This document shows, in pieces, positions 40,201 to 49,180 of a DNA stretch of 64,000 nucleotides. Location of the stretch: assembly GCA_964582225.1 (NCBI GenBank), contig CAZORA010000001.1, forward strand, positions 152,353 to 216,352. Direction: 5' to 3'. Below the pieces are notes generated by a model, which was given only the letters and a program-made list of their open reading frames with translations, was not told the origin of the DNA and did no database searches. Numbering within the stretch: position 1 is the stretch's first letter; the number at the start of each line of letters is the position of its first letter. The DNA comes from Dokdonella_A sp964582225 (GTDB taxonomy: Bacteria; Pseudomonadota; Gammaproteobacteria; Xanthomonadales; Rhodanobacteraceae). A program made the position numbers and the translations under genes.

Positions 40201-41802
40201 ATGTCCGACCACCTTCGCGAAACCAGGCGCCGCCGCAGCTTCGCCATCATCTCCCACCCCGACGCCGGCAAGACCACGCTGACCGAAAAGCTGCTGCTGT
40301 TCGGTGGCGCGATCCAGCTCGCCGGCTCGGTCAAGTCGCGCAAGACGGCACGCCATGCGACTTCGGACTGGATGGCGCTGGAGCAGGAGCGCGGCATCTC
40401 GGTGACCAGTTCGGTCATGCAGTTTCCCTACGCGGGGCGCGTCGTCAACCTGCTCGACACGCCGGGCCACGCGGACTTCGGCGAGGACACCTATCGCGTG
40501 CTGACCGCGGTCGATTCGGCGCTGATGGTGATCGACTGCGCCAAGGGCGTGGAGGAGCGCACGATCAAGCTGATGGAAGTCTGTCGCCTGCGCGACACGC
40601 CAATCATGAGCTTCATCAACAAGCTCGACCGCGAAGGTCGCGCACCGATCGAGCTGGTCGACGAAATCGAGTCGGTGTTGGGCATCAGCTGTGCTCCGGT
40701 CACCTGGCCGATCGGCATCGGCTCGCGGCTCAAGGGCGTCTATCACCTGCTGCTCGACGAAGTGCACCTGTACGAGCCGGGACGCAACTTCACTCGGCAA
40801 GACTCGACGATCTTTCACGGCCTGGACGCGCCGGAGCTTGCCGCGCGAATCGGCGCCGATCTGCTTGCCGAGCTGCGCGAGGAGCTCGATCTGGTGCGCG
40901 GGGCCTCGCATCCCTTCGATCCCGAGGCTTATCTGGCCGGAAAGCAGGCGCCGGTATTCTTCGGCTCGGCGGTGAACAACTTCGGCGTTCAGCCGCTGCT
41001 CGATTTTTTTGTCGAGCACGCGCCGTCGCCCCGGCCGCGGACCACGCTCACCCGCACGGTGCAACCGGAAGAGGAAAGCTTCAGCGGCTTCGTGTTCAAG
41101 ATTCAGGCCAACATGGACCCGATGCATCGCGATCGCGTCGCCTTCCTGCGCATCTGCTCGGGGCACTACCAGCCGGGCATCAAGATGCTCCACGTACCAA
41201 GCGGCAAAGAGCTGCGCGTCGCCAACGCCATGACGTTTCTCGCCAGCGATCGCGAACTGGCCGAGCGCGCCTGGCCGGGTGACGTGATCGGCCTGCACAA
41301 CCACGGCACAATCGCGATCGGTGACACCTTCAGCACCGGCGAGGCGCTTGCCTTCACCGGCATCCCCGACTTCGCGCCGGAGCTGTTCCGCCGCGCGCAG
41401 CTGCGCGATCCGCTGCGCATGAAGGCGCTGCAGAAGGGCCTGGCGCAGCTTTCCGAGGAAGGCGCCACGCAGTTTTTCCGGCCGCTGATGTCAAACGAGC
41501 TGATCCTTGGCGCGATCGGCGTGCTGCAGTTCGAGGTGGCTGCCTACCGACTGAAGGACGAATATGGAGTAGACGCGCTGTTTGAGAGCGTCGGCGTCAG
41601 CAGCGCACGCTGGGTACAGTGCGCGGACGCAGGAAAACTTGAGGAATTCCGCGAGAGGAATGCACAGCATCTCGCGCTTGACGCCTCCGGCAACCTGGTC
41701 TATCTGGCGCCCACGCGGGTCAACCTGGAACTGGTGATCGAGCGCTGGCCCACGGTCCGCTTCGCGGCCACACGCGAGCGCGCGGCGGCGACCGCCGGCT
41801 GA
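40201..41802 (+). CDS. prfC: Peptide chain release factor 3
   Basis: RF3 is a translational GTPase that recycles RF1 and RF2 from the ribosome. It has the G1 loop SHPDAGKTTLTEKLLL, a G2/switch region ERGISVTSSVMQF, G3 DTPGHADFGEDTYR and G4 NKLDREGR. The C-terminal domain LRLK-type sequence EVAAYRLKDEYGVDALFES is typical. Start 40201 gives 533 residues. It diverges from metX. A TAGAAT hexamer at 40169-40174 is the best -10 candidate, and an 11-bp GC-rich palindrome (40124-40134 with 40147-40157) precedes it. Confidence 0.97.
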   Translation: MSDHLRETRRRRSFAIISHPDAGKTTLTEKLLLFGGAIQLAGSVKSRKTARHATSDWMALEQERGISVTSSVMQFPYAGRVVNLLDTPGHADFGEDTYRVLTAVDSALMVIDCAKGVEERTIKLMEVCRLRDTPIMSFINKLDREGRAPIELVDEIESVLGISCAPVTWPIGIGSRLKGVYHLLLDEVHLYEPGRNFTRQDSTIFHGLDAPELAARIGADLLAELREELDLVRGASHPFDPEAYLAGKQAPVFFGSAVNNFGVQPLLDFFVEHAPSPRPRTTLTRTVQPEEESFSGFVFKIQANMDPMHRDRVAFLRICSGHYQPGIKMLHVPSGKELRVANAMTFLASDRELAERAWPGDVIGLHNHGTIAIGDTFSTGEALAFTGIPDFAPELFRRAQLRDPLRMKALQKGLAQLSEEGATQFFRPLMSNELILGAIGVLQFEVAAYRLKDEYGVDALFESVGVSSARWVQCADAGKLEEFRERNAQHLALDASGNLVYLAPTRVNLELVIERWPTVRFAATRERAAATAG

Positions 41803-41808
41803 TCCGGC

Positions 41809-42324
41809 TCAGCCGCCGAGGGCAAACTCGTCGCGGAAGATGCGGTCGGGCGCAGCCCGGGAAGCGTCCATGGAGGCGGCGAAGATCTGGTCGCTTCTCG
41901 CTGGCGACAGCTCATGCACGGCGGACCCTGCGCCCGTCTGCAGCTGCAGCGGCACGGGCTCGAGCGCAGTGCGCATGCTGAGCGCCAAGCCGAAGGCAAC
42001 CGCCACGCAGGCGGCCAAACCGATGACTCCGCGCGGGCCGAAGCGACGTCCGCTCGACGCGCGTCGCGATTCCCGCGCACGCCGCGAGTGCGCGCAACCC
42101 AGGCGCGCGACTTCCCGCGCCAGGCTCGCCGACTCCGGCTCGAGCTCGCGCAGCAGCCGCACCAGCGCGGCCTGCGCCGATGACTGTGCCAGCACTTCTG
42201 CCACCTGCTCGCGGCCGGCCTGCTCGCCGACGGCGGCTGCGACCAGCTCTGCCGGATCCAGCCAGGCTTGTTCGCGCACGCCCGCGAGGCGGCGGTAGAG
42301 GCGGGAAAGCGTTGAATCGTTCAT
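41809..42324 (-). CDS. Probable anti-sigma factor, single-pass membrane protein
   Basis: This 171-residue protein is encoded 4 nt downstream of an ECF sigma factor gene. Its N-terminal ~90 residues are helical and charged, a likely sigma-binding domain without the zinc H-x3-C-x2-C motif. One membrane helix lies at about residues 100-118 (GVIGLAACVAVAFGLALSM), followed by a ~50-residue periplasmic tail. The role as anti-sigma factor is inferred from the gene pair and topology; the sequence itself is not strongly like any named family. It is convergent with prfC (6 nt gap). Confidence 0.6.
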   Translation of the reverse strand: MNDSTLSRLYRRLAGVREQAWLDPAELVAAAVGEQAGREQVAEVLAQSSAQAALVRLLRELEPESASLAREVARLGCAHSRRARESRRASSGRRFGPRGVIGLAACVAVAFGLALSMRTALEPVPLQLQTGAGSAVHELSPARSDQIFAASMDASRAAPDRIFRDEFALGG

Positions 42325-42328
42325 GGCA

Positions 42329-42883
42329 TCAGTCTGCGAAATCGTCATAACCCAATTCACGCAAGCGGGATTTCAGCTCGTCCAGCCCACGTGACACCAG
42401 CTTTCGCGCCGCCTCCGCCGAGGGAATCCCGGCGAGGTCGGCGATTTCCTGCAGCGAAAAGCCCTGCAGGTGGAGGGTGATCGGCAGCCTGCGCCGTTCG
42501 GGCAGCTCCGCCAGACACCGCGCCAAGCCCTCCATGCCTTGCAGGTCAATCGCACTCTGCGCCGGATCCAGCGGCGACACGTTCGTATCCGTCGCCGCTT
42601 CGTCCTCTTCCGGCAGCGGCTCGGCGGCCCGCACCTGAGCGCGCCGCAGGGCGTCGATCACTGCGCTCGCCACCACTCTCTGGACATAAGACGCATGAAA
42701 GGCGCCAAAGCGGTCACGCTCGACCGCCTGCCACAGCCGAATGCGCACTTCTTGCTCCACGTCGGCCGGGTCCACGCCGTGGCGGTCGAGGCCGTGGCGC
42801 AACACCAGCGCGCGCACGCGGGCCCCGTGCGCGCGGAACAGCTCCTCGACGCGGGCATGAACTGGATCGACGGGTTTGACCAT
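42329..42883 (-). CDS. ECF-type RNA polymerase sigma factor
   Basis: The protein has only sigma regions 2 and 4, typical of extracytoplasmic-function sigma factors. Region 2 includes DPADVEQEVRIRLWQAV and ASYVQRVVASAVIDALRRAQ. Region 4 is LPERRRLPITLHLQGFSLQE followed by IADLAGIPSAEAARKLVSRG, a helix-turn-helix. The length is 184 residues. The downstream membrane protein is a likely partner. No ECF promoter was identified that would show autoregulation. Confidence 0.85.
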   Translation of the reverse strand: MVKPVDPVHARVEELFRAHGARVRALVLRHGLDRHGVDPADVEQEVRIRLWQAVERDRFGAFHASYVQRVVASAVIDALRRAQVRAAEPLPEEDEAATDTNVSPLDPAQSAIDLQGMEGLARCLAELPERRRLPITLHLQGFSLQEIADLAGIPSAEAARKLVSRGLDELKSRLRELGYDDFAD

Positions 42884-43020
42884 CAGTCAGCAGCTGTAGC
42901 AGAAACCAAGAGCGCGCCGGCGCCCGGCGAGAACCCTCGGTGGACCTGCAAGTCTGACAAAGGATGGCGCATCTGTCGCCTCGCTGCCGTCACGGCCACG
43001 AAGCGCTCGCGGGCGCGCGC

Positions 43021-44958
43021 TCAAGCTTCCTGCAGCAACGGCGGCAGTGGGCAGTGCAAGGCGGCGCATATCGTGCGCAGGAGCTCGGCTTCCTCCAGCA
43101 TCACCATGCCGTCCGCGCTGATCGCGCGCACCAAGGCCTGCACCACCAGCTGCTTGCCGGCAGGCGACAGCCGGTCGAGCTGCTGCAGCGCGTGGTCGAG
43201 AGCGAAAATCCACTCACCGGGCGGCCGATACTCGACGCTCGCTCTCGGTAGCACCTCCTGCATACCGAGCGCAAAGGCGCGCCGCGCGGCCGCCGGATCG
43301 TCAGCGTGTCCATGCTGGGCGAGCAGCGCCAGCAGATCGGCCAGCTCACTTGCGACCTGCGGCAACTTCAGGCGACCGGCGAGCGCCGCCTTGGCCGGAT
43401 GCAGCGCATCGATCACCTGCACGCGAATCAGGGTGCCGAGACAATACTCTCCCAGGGTGACGTGCTGGTCGGCGTCGATCAGCGCGCGCAGCACGATCAT
43501 GAAGGTGGTCAGCTGGGGGCGGGGGCGACGGCGCAGGGCCGGGAACGCCAGCGCGGCGAGAGGCAGACGCAGCATCGGATGCAGCTTCGCAGTTTCGGCG
43601 GCGAGCTGCGCGGCGAGCGCGGCGCTACCGGCGTCGCAGTGTGCAGCGATCGTCGCCAGCTGGCGCTCGCGCATGGCGGCATCGACATCGAGCAGCAAGG
43701 CAAAAACCAGCGCCATGGCCGTCTCGCGCCGCGTCGCGGCCTCGCGCAGCTGCGCCGGAATGGCGTCGCGCAGCCCACGCGCAGCAAGCTGGTCGTCGGT
43801 CCCCGGGTTGCCGACCTGGCGCGCCACCACCATCGGCGCGAGCCGCACCTCGCTACCGGCAGCCGGTACTCCTGCGGTGGGTTCCGCGGCGACGACCGCG
43901 ACCGGCCCCGCCGGCGCGAAACCTGCGATCGATATCTCCGCACCGTCGCGGTCGTCGAACGAAGCCAGGGGCTGCTGCCAGGCGGCCCTGATCGACGTCA
44001 ACTCATCGGGCAGGAAGGTCGGATCGAGCCGGCGGATGCGATCTTCGAGCGGCGGGTGGGTAGCAAACACGGCGCTGAACCCGAGCCCATCGGCGAAGAA
44101 CATGTGCGACACCTCTTCGCGTGCCGTGTTCTCCAGGGTCGAGCTTTCGCTCAGCGCGCCGATCTTCTTCAGCGCCCCCGCGATCCCTTCGGTGTGGCGG
44201 GTGAACTGCACCGCCGAGGCGTCGGCAAGATATTCGCGCTGCCGCGAGATCGCCGCACGAATGACGCGCGCCAGCACTACGCCGATGTAGCCGATCGCGA
44301 ACACCGCCAGGCCCAGCATCACCACGCCGCCCGAATCGCGGATGCGTGAGCGCGCGGACAGGTTGGCGATCCTGCGCCCGATCGTGGCGAGTACGAGAAT
44401 GCCGAACACCACGCCCATCAGCCGGATATTGAGGCGCATGTCACCGTTCAGCACGTGGCTGAACTCGTGGCCGATGACGCCCTGCAGCTCGGCGCGCGTC
44501 AACTTGTCGAGCGCACCGCGGGTCACGGTGACGGCCGCGTCGGCCGGGGTGTAGCCAGCGGCGAAGGCGTTGATGCCCGCCTCCTCCTCGAGTACGAACA
44601 GTTCTGGCACCGGAACGCCCGAGGCGATCGCGATTTCCTCGATGACGTTGCGCAGGCGACGGTAGGTGAAATCGGTGGTGTCGACCGGAACTGGCGTCGC
44701 ACCCAGGCCGCGTGCCACCGCGGCACCGCCGCCGCGCAGGGTGGCGATGCGATACAACGAACCCAGGCAGATCGTGCCGCCGACGACGAGGCTCAGTCCC
44801 AGCATCCCACCCAGGCTCGGCGTGGCGCCGTCACCGGCAAACGCCAGCAGCAGCACCAGATCGGTCGCCACCACGACACCGAAAACGGCGAGCGCGACCA
44901 GCAGCAGCATGCGTCGGGTTTGACGCTTGGCCGCGTCCTGCTGGGCGAAGAAATTCAT
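43021..44958 (-). CDS. M48-family membrane metalloprotease with C-terminal extension
   Basis: This is an HtpX/Ste24-like zinc protease at the inner membrane. Two N-terminal helices (about residues 17-40 and 50-70) precede the protease domain. The zinc motif HEFSH is at 164-168, with a third ligand in SRQREYLADASAVQF, and two more helices lie between (about 180-195 and 210-235). The usual HtpX is about 290 residues; this protein has 645. The extra ~300 residues are helical and end in a TerB-like pattern (FALDHALQQLDRLSPAGKQL). The lemA gene upstream on the same strand is a very common partner. Confidence 0.88.
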   Translation of the reverse strand: MNFFAQQDAAKRQTRRMLLLVALAVFGVVVATDLVLLLAFAGDGATPSLGGMLGLSLVVGGTICLGSLYRIATLRGGGAAVARGLGATPVPVDTTDFTYRRLRNVIEEIAIASGVPVPELFVLEEEAGINAFAAGYTPADAAVTVTRGALDKLTRAELQGVIGHEFSHVLNGDMRLNIRLMGVVFGILVLATIGRRIANLSARSRIRDSGGVVMLGLAVFAIGYIGVVLARVIRAAISRQREYLADASAVQFTRHTEGIAGALKKIGALSESSTLENTAREEVSHMFFADGLGFSAVFATHPPLEDRIRRLDPTFLPDELTSIRAAWQQPLASFDDRDGAEISIAGFAPAGPVAVVAAEPTAGVPAAGSEVRLAPMVVARQVGNPGTDDQLAARGLRDAIPAQLREAATRRETAMALVFALLLDVDAAMRERQLATIAAHCDAGSAALAAQLAAETAKLHPMLRLPLAALAFPALRRRPRPQLTTFMIVLRALIDADQHVTLGEYCLGTLIRVQVIDALHPAKAALAGRLKLPQVASELADLLALLAQHGHADDPAAARRAFALGMQEVLPRASVEYRPPGEWIFALDHALQQLDRLSPAGKQLVVQALVRAISADGMVMLEEAELLRTICAALHCPLPPLLQEA

Positions 44959-45104
44959 GCGCAGCTCGCCTCAGTGAAAACGTCGCCTGAAAAACTTCGA
45001 CCCCGATTCGACGCAGCCGCCAGCACCGCGTCGACGTGCGCAGCAGCTCGACGTTGCCTGGCGGCCTGCTGCCTGCCCGGCGTGCCGCCGGCAGCAAGGT
45101 CCAC

Positions 45105-45692
45105 TCAGCTGAACGAGACCTTCGGCACCTCGCGCTTGGTCTCCGACTCGATGGCAAGCTGTTCGGCCGGCAGAAACGCAAACATGTTGGCAACGATCGA
45201 TCCAGGGAACTGCTCGCGACGGACGTTGTATTCCATGACCATGTCGTTGTATGCCTGACGCGAGAACGCGACTTTGTTCTCGGTCGTGGTCAGCTCCTCG
45301 CTGAGCTGCATCATGTTCTGACTGGCCTTGAGATCCGGATAGGACTCCGACAGCGCGAAGAGCCGCCCAAGCGTCTGCGTCAGCATGTTGTCGGCGCCGG
45401 CAAGTTGTTTCATCGCCGCGGCATCACCAGGACTGGCCTTGGCGGCCGACAGGTTCGCGACCGCAGAGTTGCGCGCCTGGATCACCGCTTCCAGCGTCTC
45501 GCGTTCGTGCGTCATATAAGCCTTGGCCGTTTCCACCAGATTGGGGATCAGGTCGTAGCGACGGGTCAGCTGCACGTCGATCTGCGCGAAGCTGTTCTTG
45601 TACGCATTGCGCGACGCCACAAGACCGTTGTAAAGGCCTACCCCATAGAACGCAGCGCCCAGCAGCACGACCAACAAAACGATCGAACCCAT
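45105..45692 (-). CDS. LemA family protein
   Basis: LemA proteins have a short N-terminal membrane helix (here MGSIVLLVVLLGAAFYGVGL) and a four-helix-bundle exterior domain; their role is not settled. The conserved segments are YNGLVASRNAYKNSFAQIDV, QLTRRYDLIPNLVETAKAYM, SESYPDLKASQNMMQL and NDMVMEYNVRREQFPGSIVA. The length is 195 residues. The ATG at 45692 has AAGGAAAG upstream. It lies 146 nt before the M48 protease gene, the recurrent lemA-htpX pairing, and diverges from a serine hydrolase gene. Confidence 0.93.
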   Translation of the reverse strand: MGSIVLLVVLLGAAFYGVGLYNGLVASRNAYKNSFAQIDVQLTRRYDLIPNLVETAKAYMTHERETLEAVIQARNSAVANLSAAKASPGDAAAMKQLAGADNMLTQTLGRLFALSESYPDLKASQNMMQLSEELTTTENKVAFSRQAYNDMVMEYNVRREQFPGSIVANMFAFLPAEQLAIESETKREVPKVSFS

Positions 45693-45782
45693 GAGTTTCT
45701 TTCCTTTTCCTGATCCGAATAGAATCGATGCTTGAAGGCAACGCCGGCGGGAGCATAGCACGGGCGCCACAACCCCTTGAGA

Positions 45783-47120
45783 ATGCAATTGAACTACCTG
45801 AACCACGCTATTTTTGCGCTTCTCACCGGCGCCCTGGCGCTCGCGCCGCCACCCGCATCGGCGCGGACCGCTGCAGCCGACGCTCGGGTCGAGCGCCCCG
45901 TCGCTGCAGCGCGTGCGAGTTCGAGCGGAACGAAAGCAGGGCGCGCACCGACGGCGACAGCGGACATCCCCAGCGTGGACCCACGGATCGCGGGACGCGA
46001 CGCAGCGGCAGCGGTCGGCGAACTCGACGACTGGCTGAACCAGATTGCCCAGTCGGACGCGATCGCAGGCCTCGCGGTGGCCGTGGTCAAGAACCAAGAG
46101 GTGCTGCTCGAACGCGGTATCGGTCACGCCGACGTCGCGGCCGGCACTGCGGTGACCGCGACCACCGTGTTCCGCCTGGCCTCATTGTCCAAGGCGTTCG
46201 CCGCGGCGCTCGCCGGAATCCTGGTCGAGCGCGGCCGCCTGCACTGGGACAGCAAGGTAACCGAACTGCTGCCGACCTTCAGTCTCAACGACGATATCGG
46301 AACGCGCCAGCTCACCGTCGAAGACCTGCTGAGCCACCGAGTTGGCCTGCCGCACAACACCTTCGATCGCCTGCTTGAGCAGGAGACTCCCTATGAGCTC
46401 CTGGTCGATCAGCTGCGCGACGTCCCGCTCGCGTGCCCGGTCGGCGACTGCTACGCCTATCAGAACATCGCCTTCAGTCTGGTCGGTGACATGGTTTTTG
46501 CGGTCACCGGAGATTTCTTCTACCACCAGGTCGAGAAGCGGCTGTTCCACCCGCTCGGCATGAGCACCGCGACCTACGGGCTCGAAGCCTTGGAGGCTTC
46601 GCCGAACTGGGCGCGCCCGCACCGCCGCGTGGGCGATACCCTGGTTCCGTTCGACCCGAACGAAAACTATTATCGAGTCGCGCCGGCCGCCGGCATCAAC
46701 GCCAGCGTTCGCGACATGGAGCAGTGGTTGATGGCGCAGATGGGCGAACATCCGGAAGTGCTCGGACCGGAACTGCTCGCCGTGCTGCAGGCGCCGATCG
46801 TCGAGACCGAGCGGGAGCTGCGCTCTTCAGCGTGGCGGCGTGGGCGCCTCAAGGATGCCCGCTATGGGCTCGGCTGGCGCATCTACGACTACGCCGGCGT
46901 CAAGCTCGTGTTTCACGCCGGCGCCGTGCAGGGCTATCGCGCGATGATCGCGTTTCTGCCCGCATACCGCTTCGGCGCGGTCATGCTGTGGAACTCCGAA
47001 TCGGCGCTTCCAGCGGGACTGATGCCAATGCTGATCGACCACTTTCTTGGACTACCGAAGGTCGACTGGGCCGGAATCGAACCGGACCGGAACCGCGAGC
47101 TCGCCAGCGGCGGCGATTGA
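45783..47120 (+). CDS. Serine hydrolase, class C beta-lactamase/penicillin-binding-like
   Basis: A signal peptide (residues 1 to ~28, ending ASA) precedes a low-complexity Ala/Arg stretch and a beta-lactamase-family domain from about residue 75. The three catalytic motifs are S-x-x-K (Ser134, Lys137 in RLASLSKAFA), Y-x-N (Tyr227 in CYAYQNIAF) and HAG near residue 373. Such proteins include esterases, D-aminopeptidases and true AmpC enzymes. The length (445) and divergence from AmpC argue for an esterase or peptidase role rather than resistance. An in-frame TTG at 45777 is an alternative start. Confidence 0.85.
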   Translation: MQLNYLNHAIFALLTGALALAPPPASARTAAADARVERPVAAARASSSGTKAGRAPTATADIPSVDPRIAGRDAAAAVGELDDWLNQIAQSDAIAGLAVAVVKNQEVLLERGIGHADVAAGTAVTATTVFRLASLSKAFAAALAGILVERGRLHWDSKVTELLPTFSLNDDIGTRQLTVEDLLSHRVGLPHNTFDRLLEQETPYELLVDQLRDVPLACPVGDCYAYQNIAFSLVGDMVFAVTGDFFYHQVEKRLFHPLGMSTATYGLEALEASPNWARPHRRVGDTLVPFDPNENYYRVAPAAGINASVRDMEQWLMAQMGEHPEVLGPELLAVLQAPIVETERELRSSAWRRGRLKDARYGLGWRIYDYAGVKLVFHAGAVQGYRAMIAFLPAYRFGAVMLWNSESALPAGLMPMLIDHFLGLPKVDWAGIEPDRNRELASGGD

Positions 47121-47376
47121 ACGGCACGGCGGCGATCGGCTCTTGTCCGCGACGAGCTCGCGACTGCGGATCGCGCCGCACGCGAAGACGCCTCGTCGTA
47201 AGCGGCATCCGACCCGCGGCGGCGAATGATTTTGTCCGATAGTGACGATCCACGCGCACAAGCGCGCATATCGTCCAAACCGACGTGCTTGGGATCTTTG
47301 ACTGAGCCCGCGATCCCCTCGGCCGATGAGCATCGCGAGGTGGCCGCCGGGACGGCGACCACCCGACGCCGTGGCG

Positions 47377-48435
47377 TCAGTTCAGCTTGAACTCGATGCG
47401 CCGCTTCAGGGTGGAGGATCGCGGCTCGCCATTGACCAGACGCGGCTCGAAGCGTGCACGCTTGACGGCCGTCAGCGCCTCGCGGTCGAACACGCCGCGC
47501 GGCTCCGACGCGATCACATGGGCGTCGCCCACCTTGCCGTCCACCCCAACCACGAACTCGACTTCGACCCACCCGTTCTGCCGATTGCGTACGGCAGCAG
47601 CAGGGTAGCTCGGCTGCGGGGGTACCAGCACCCGTGCGTCCCGGGTTTCCCCGACCGGTGCCGCAGGCGCAGGTGGTGGCGCAGTCGCGACCGGAGCGGG
47701 AGCGGGAGCGACGGGTGCCGGCGCCGGAGCGGGTGCCGCTGGCGCTGGCGCGGGTTCTGGCGCCGGCGCAGCCGCGGCCGCTGCCTGCTGTGCCAGCGCT
47801 GCGGCTGCCGCCTCGCGCTGCGCGAGCTGCGCTTGTTCACGCTCCACCAGGCGACGCTTGGCGTCCAGCTTGCTGCGCAGGATGGTGAGCGCGTAGTTGC
47901 TCGGATCCGCCTTGGCCAGAAGGCCCATGATGCGGTTCGCTTCGTTGAAATTGCCTTGGTTGATCTGATCTTCGGCGGTGCCGGTCGCAAACGGGAAGAT
48001 CTCGCGCAGTGCATCGATCGCGATGCTGTCATCCGGCTGCAGGCTGAGCACCCGCAAATAATATTCGAGGGCGTTGTTGCCGGCTGGAGCAACCATGCGG
48101 TTGTCGTTCATCGCCGCACGCGCCTCCTTGTACAGATCGGCGACGCCGAGTGCTTCGGCTGCCGCGGCAGGTTCTTCGGCTGCGGCAGGCTGGGTCTGCT
48201 CCTGGGCCGGAGTTTCCGTTGTGTTCGCCGCCGTGGGTGGCGGCGTGGGCGGCGCGGTCGGCGGAGCAGAGCTGTCTTCCTTCTTGCCACAGCCAACGGC
48301 CAGCAGCGCCACCAGCAGTGCGCTGAGCGCTATCCATAGCACACGTCTCGATCCGGGTTTCGAGACCGGCGGGCTTTGCTCGGCGCGGTCGCGGTCGCCG
48401 TCGTTCAAGTTGTGGCTCTGAATGGATTCGAGCAT
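47377..48435 (-). CDS. TonB C-terminal-domain protein (energy-transducer type)
   Basis: The N-terminus has about 30 cytoplasmic residues, then a membrane helix (RRVLWIALSALLVALLAVGC). A lipobox-like AVGC at its end makes lipoprotein processing possible, which would be unusual for TonB. A Pro/Thr region, a helical TPR-like part around residues 95-190, a second Pro/Ala-rich linker and a TonB domain follow (about residues 270-352, with VLVPPQPSYPAAAVRNRQNG and GWVEVEFVVGVDGKVGDAHV). The ATG at 48435 has GGGGA upstream. It is convergent with the serine hydrolase gene. No ExbB/ExbD or receptor gene is nearby. Confidence 0.82.
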   Translation of the reverse strand: MLESIQSHNLNDGDRDRAEQSPPVSKPGSRRVLWIALSALLVALLAVGCGKKEDSSAPPTAPPTPPPTAANTTETPAQEQTQPAAAEEPAAAAEALGVADLYKEARAAMNDNRMVAPAGNNALEYYLRVLSLQPDDSIAIDALREIFPFATGTAEDQINQGNFNEANRIMGLLAKADPSNYALTILRSKLDAKRRLVEREQAQLAQREAAAAALAQQAAAAAAPAPEPAPAPAAPAPAPAPVAPAPAPVATAPPPAPAAPVGETRDARVLVPPQPSYPAAAVRNRQNGWVEVEFVVGVDGKVGDAHVIASEPRGVFDREALTAVKRARFEPRLVNGEPRSSTLKRRIEFKLN

Positions 48436-48790
48436 GTCGTGTCCCCGCTTCTGCATCGCTCATGATGGCCGCAGGCGCAGCCGGAAAACAGGCCGAACGC
48501 CCCGAACGATCGTTGACCACGCACATCCAGGCATCGAAGACACCGTCGCGATGGGCTCAGGCTCGTGCCGGCGCGAGACGTTCAGGGCGGCCTGCCGGTC
48601 AAAGGTATTGCCTTTATCCGGATAGATGCAACTTGCGCGCCAACATGCGGGGCGACTGCATCAGCGCTGCTACTGCGCGGGCAATCAGGAATGGCGCGAG
48701 GCGGCGGCGAAATGACATCGACCCAGCTAGCTGCGTCTCGGACCCGATCCCGTCGGGTCACCCCATCCGCCTCGCAAGACCAGCAAGGCC
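48436..48790. other. Non-coding stretch between the TonB-domain gene and the metJ terminator
   Basis: About 355 nt that should hold the promoter of the TonB-domain gene. TTGACC at 48597-48602 on the minus strand is a possible -35, without a good -10. I see no gene, repeat or stable hairpin that I can support here. Confidence 0.4.
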
Positions 48791-48834
48791 CGAAAAGAAA
48801 AACTCCTCCCGCGCTGGGCAACGCGGGAGGAGTT
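48791..48834 (-). terminator. Rho-independent terminator of metJ
   Basis: Arms 48822-48834 and 48801-48813 form a perfect 13-bp stem with an 8-nt loop. On the minus strand it runs straight into TTTTTCTTTTC, a full U-tract. It ends transcription about 100 nt after the metJ stop codon. Confidence 0.93.
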
Positions 48835-48931
48835 GTCAGGACCCTCGGTCTTGCAGCTACGCTGCCCTGTTCCTGCAGCGTACGGTTCCAAACCAGCGGC
48901 CAGGCACGATGCGCGACCGATGGTTCGGAGT

Positions 48932-49180
48932 TTACTTCTTCGCAGCCTTCTTCGCCGGCGCCTTCTTTGCCGCCGGCTTCTTCGCCGCCGCGGTCTTGCG
49001 CGCGGTGGTCACACTCGCCTTCGCGGTCGCCTTTTTCGCTGGCGCCTTCTTTACCGCGACCTTCTTCGCAACAACCTTCTTGGCTGGTGCCTTCTTGGCA
49101 GCGGCCTTCTTTGCCGGTGCCGCCTTGGCAGCCGCTTTCTTCGCGGGTGCTTTCTTTGCCGCAGCTTTCTTCGTAGCCAT
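48932..49180 (-). repeat. Low-complexity tandem Lys/Ala/Pro coding repeats
   Basis: This part of the metJ reading frame consists of imperfect repeats coding for KKAPAKKA, AAAKKA and similar units, 82 residues in all. The DNA repeats are prone to expansion and contraction, so the tail length may vary between strains. Confidence 0.9.

Noticed and set aside
45783..47120. Acquired beta-lactamase resistance gene
   Set aside because: The SxxK, YxN and HAG motifs fit the wider esterase/peptidase family; context and composition are chromosomal and there are no mobile elements.
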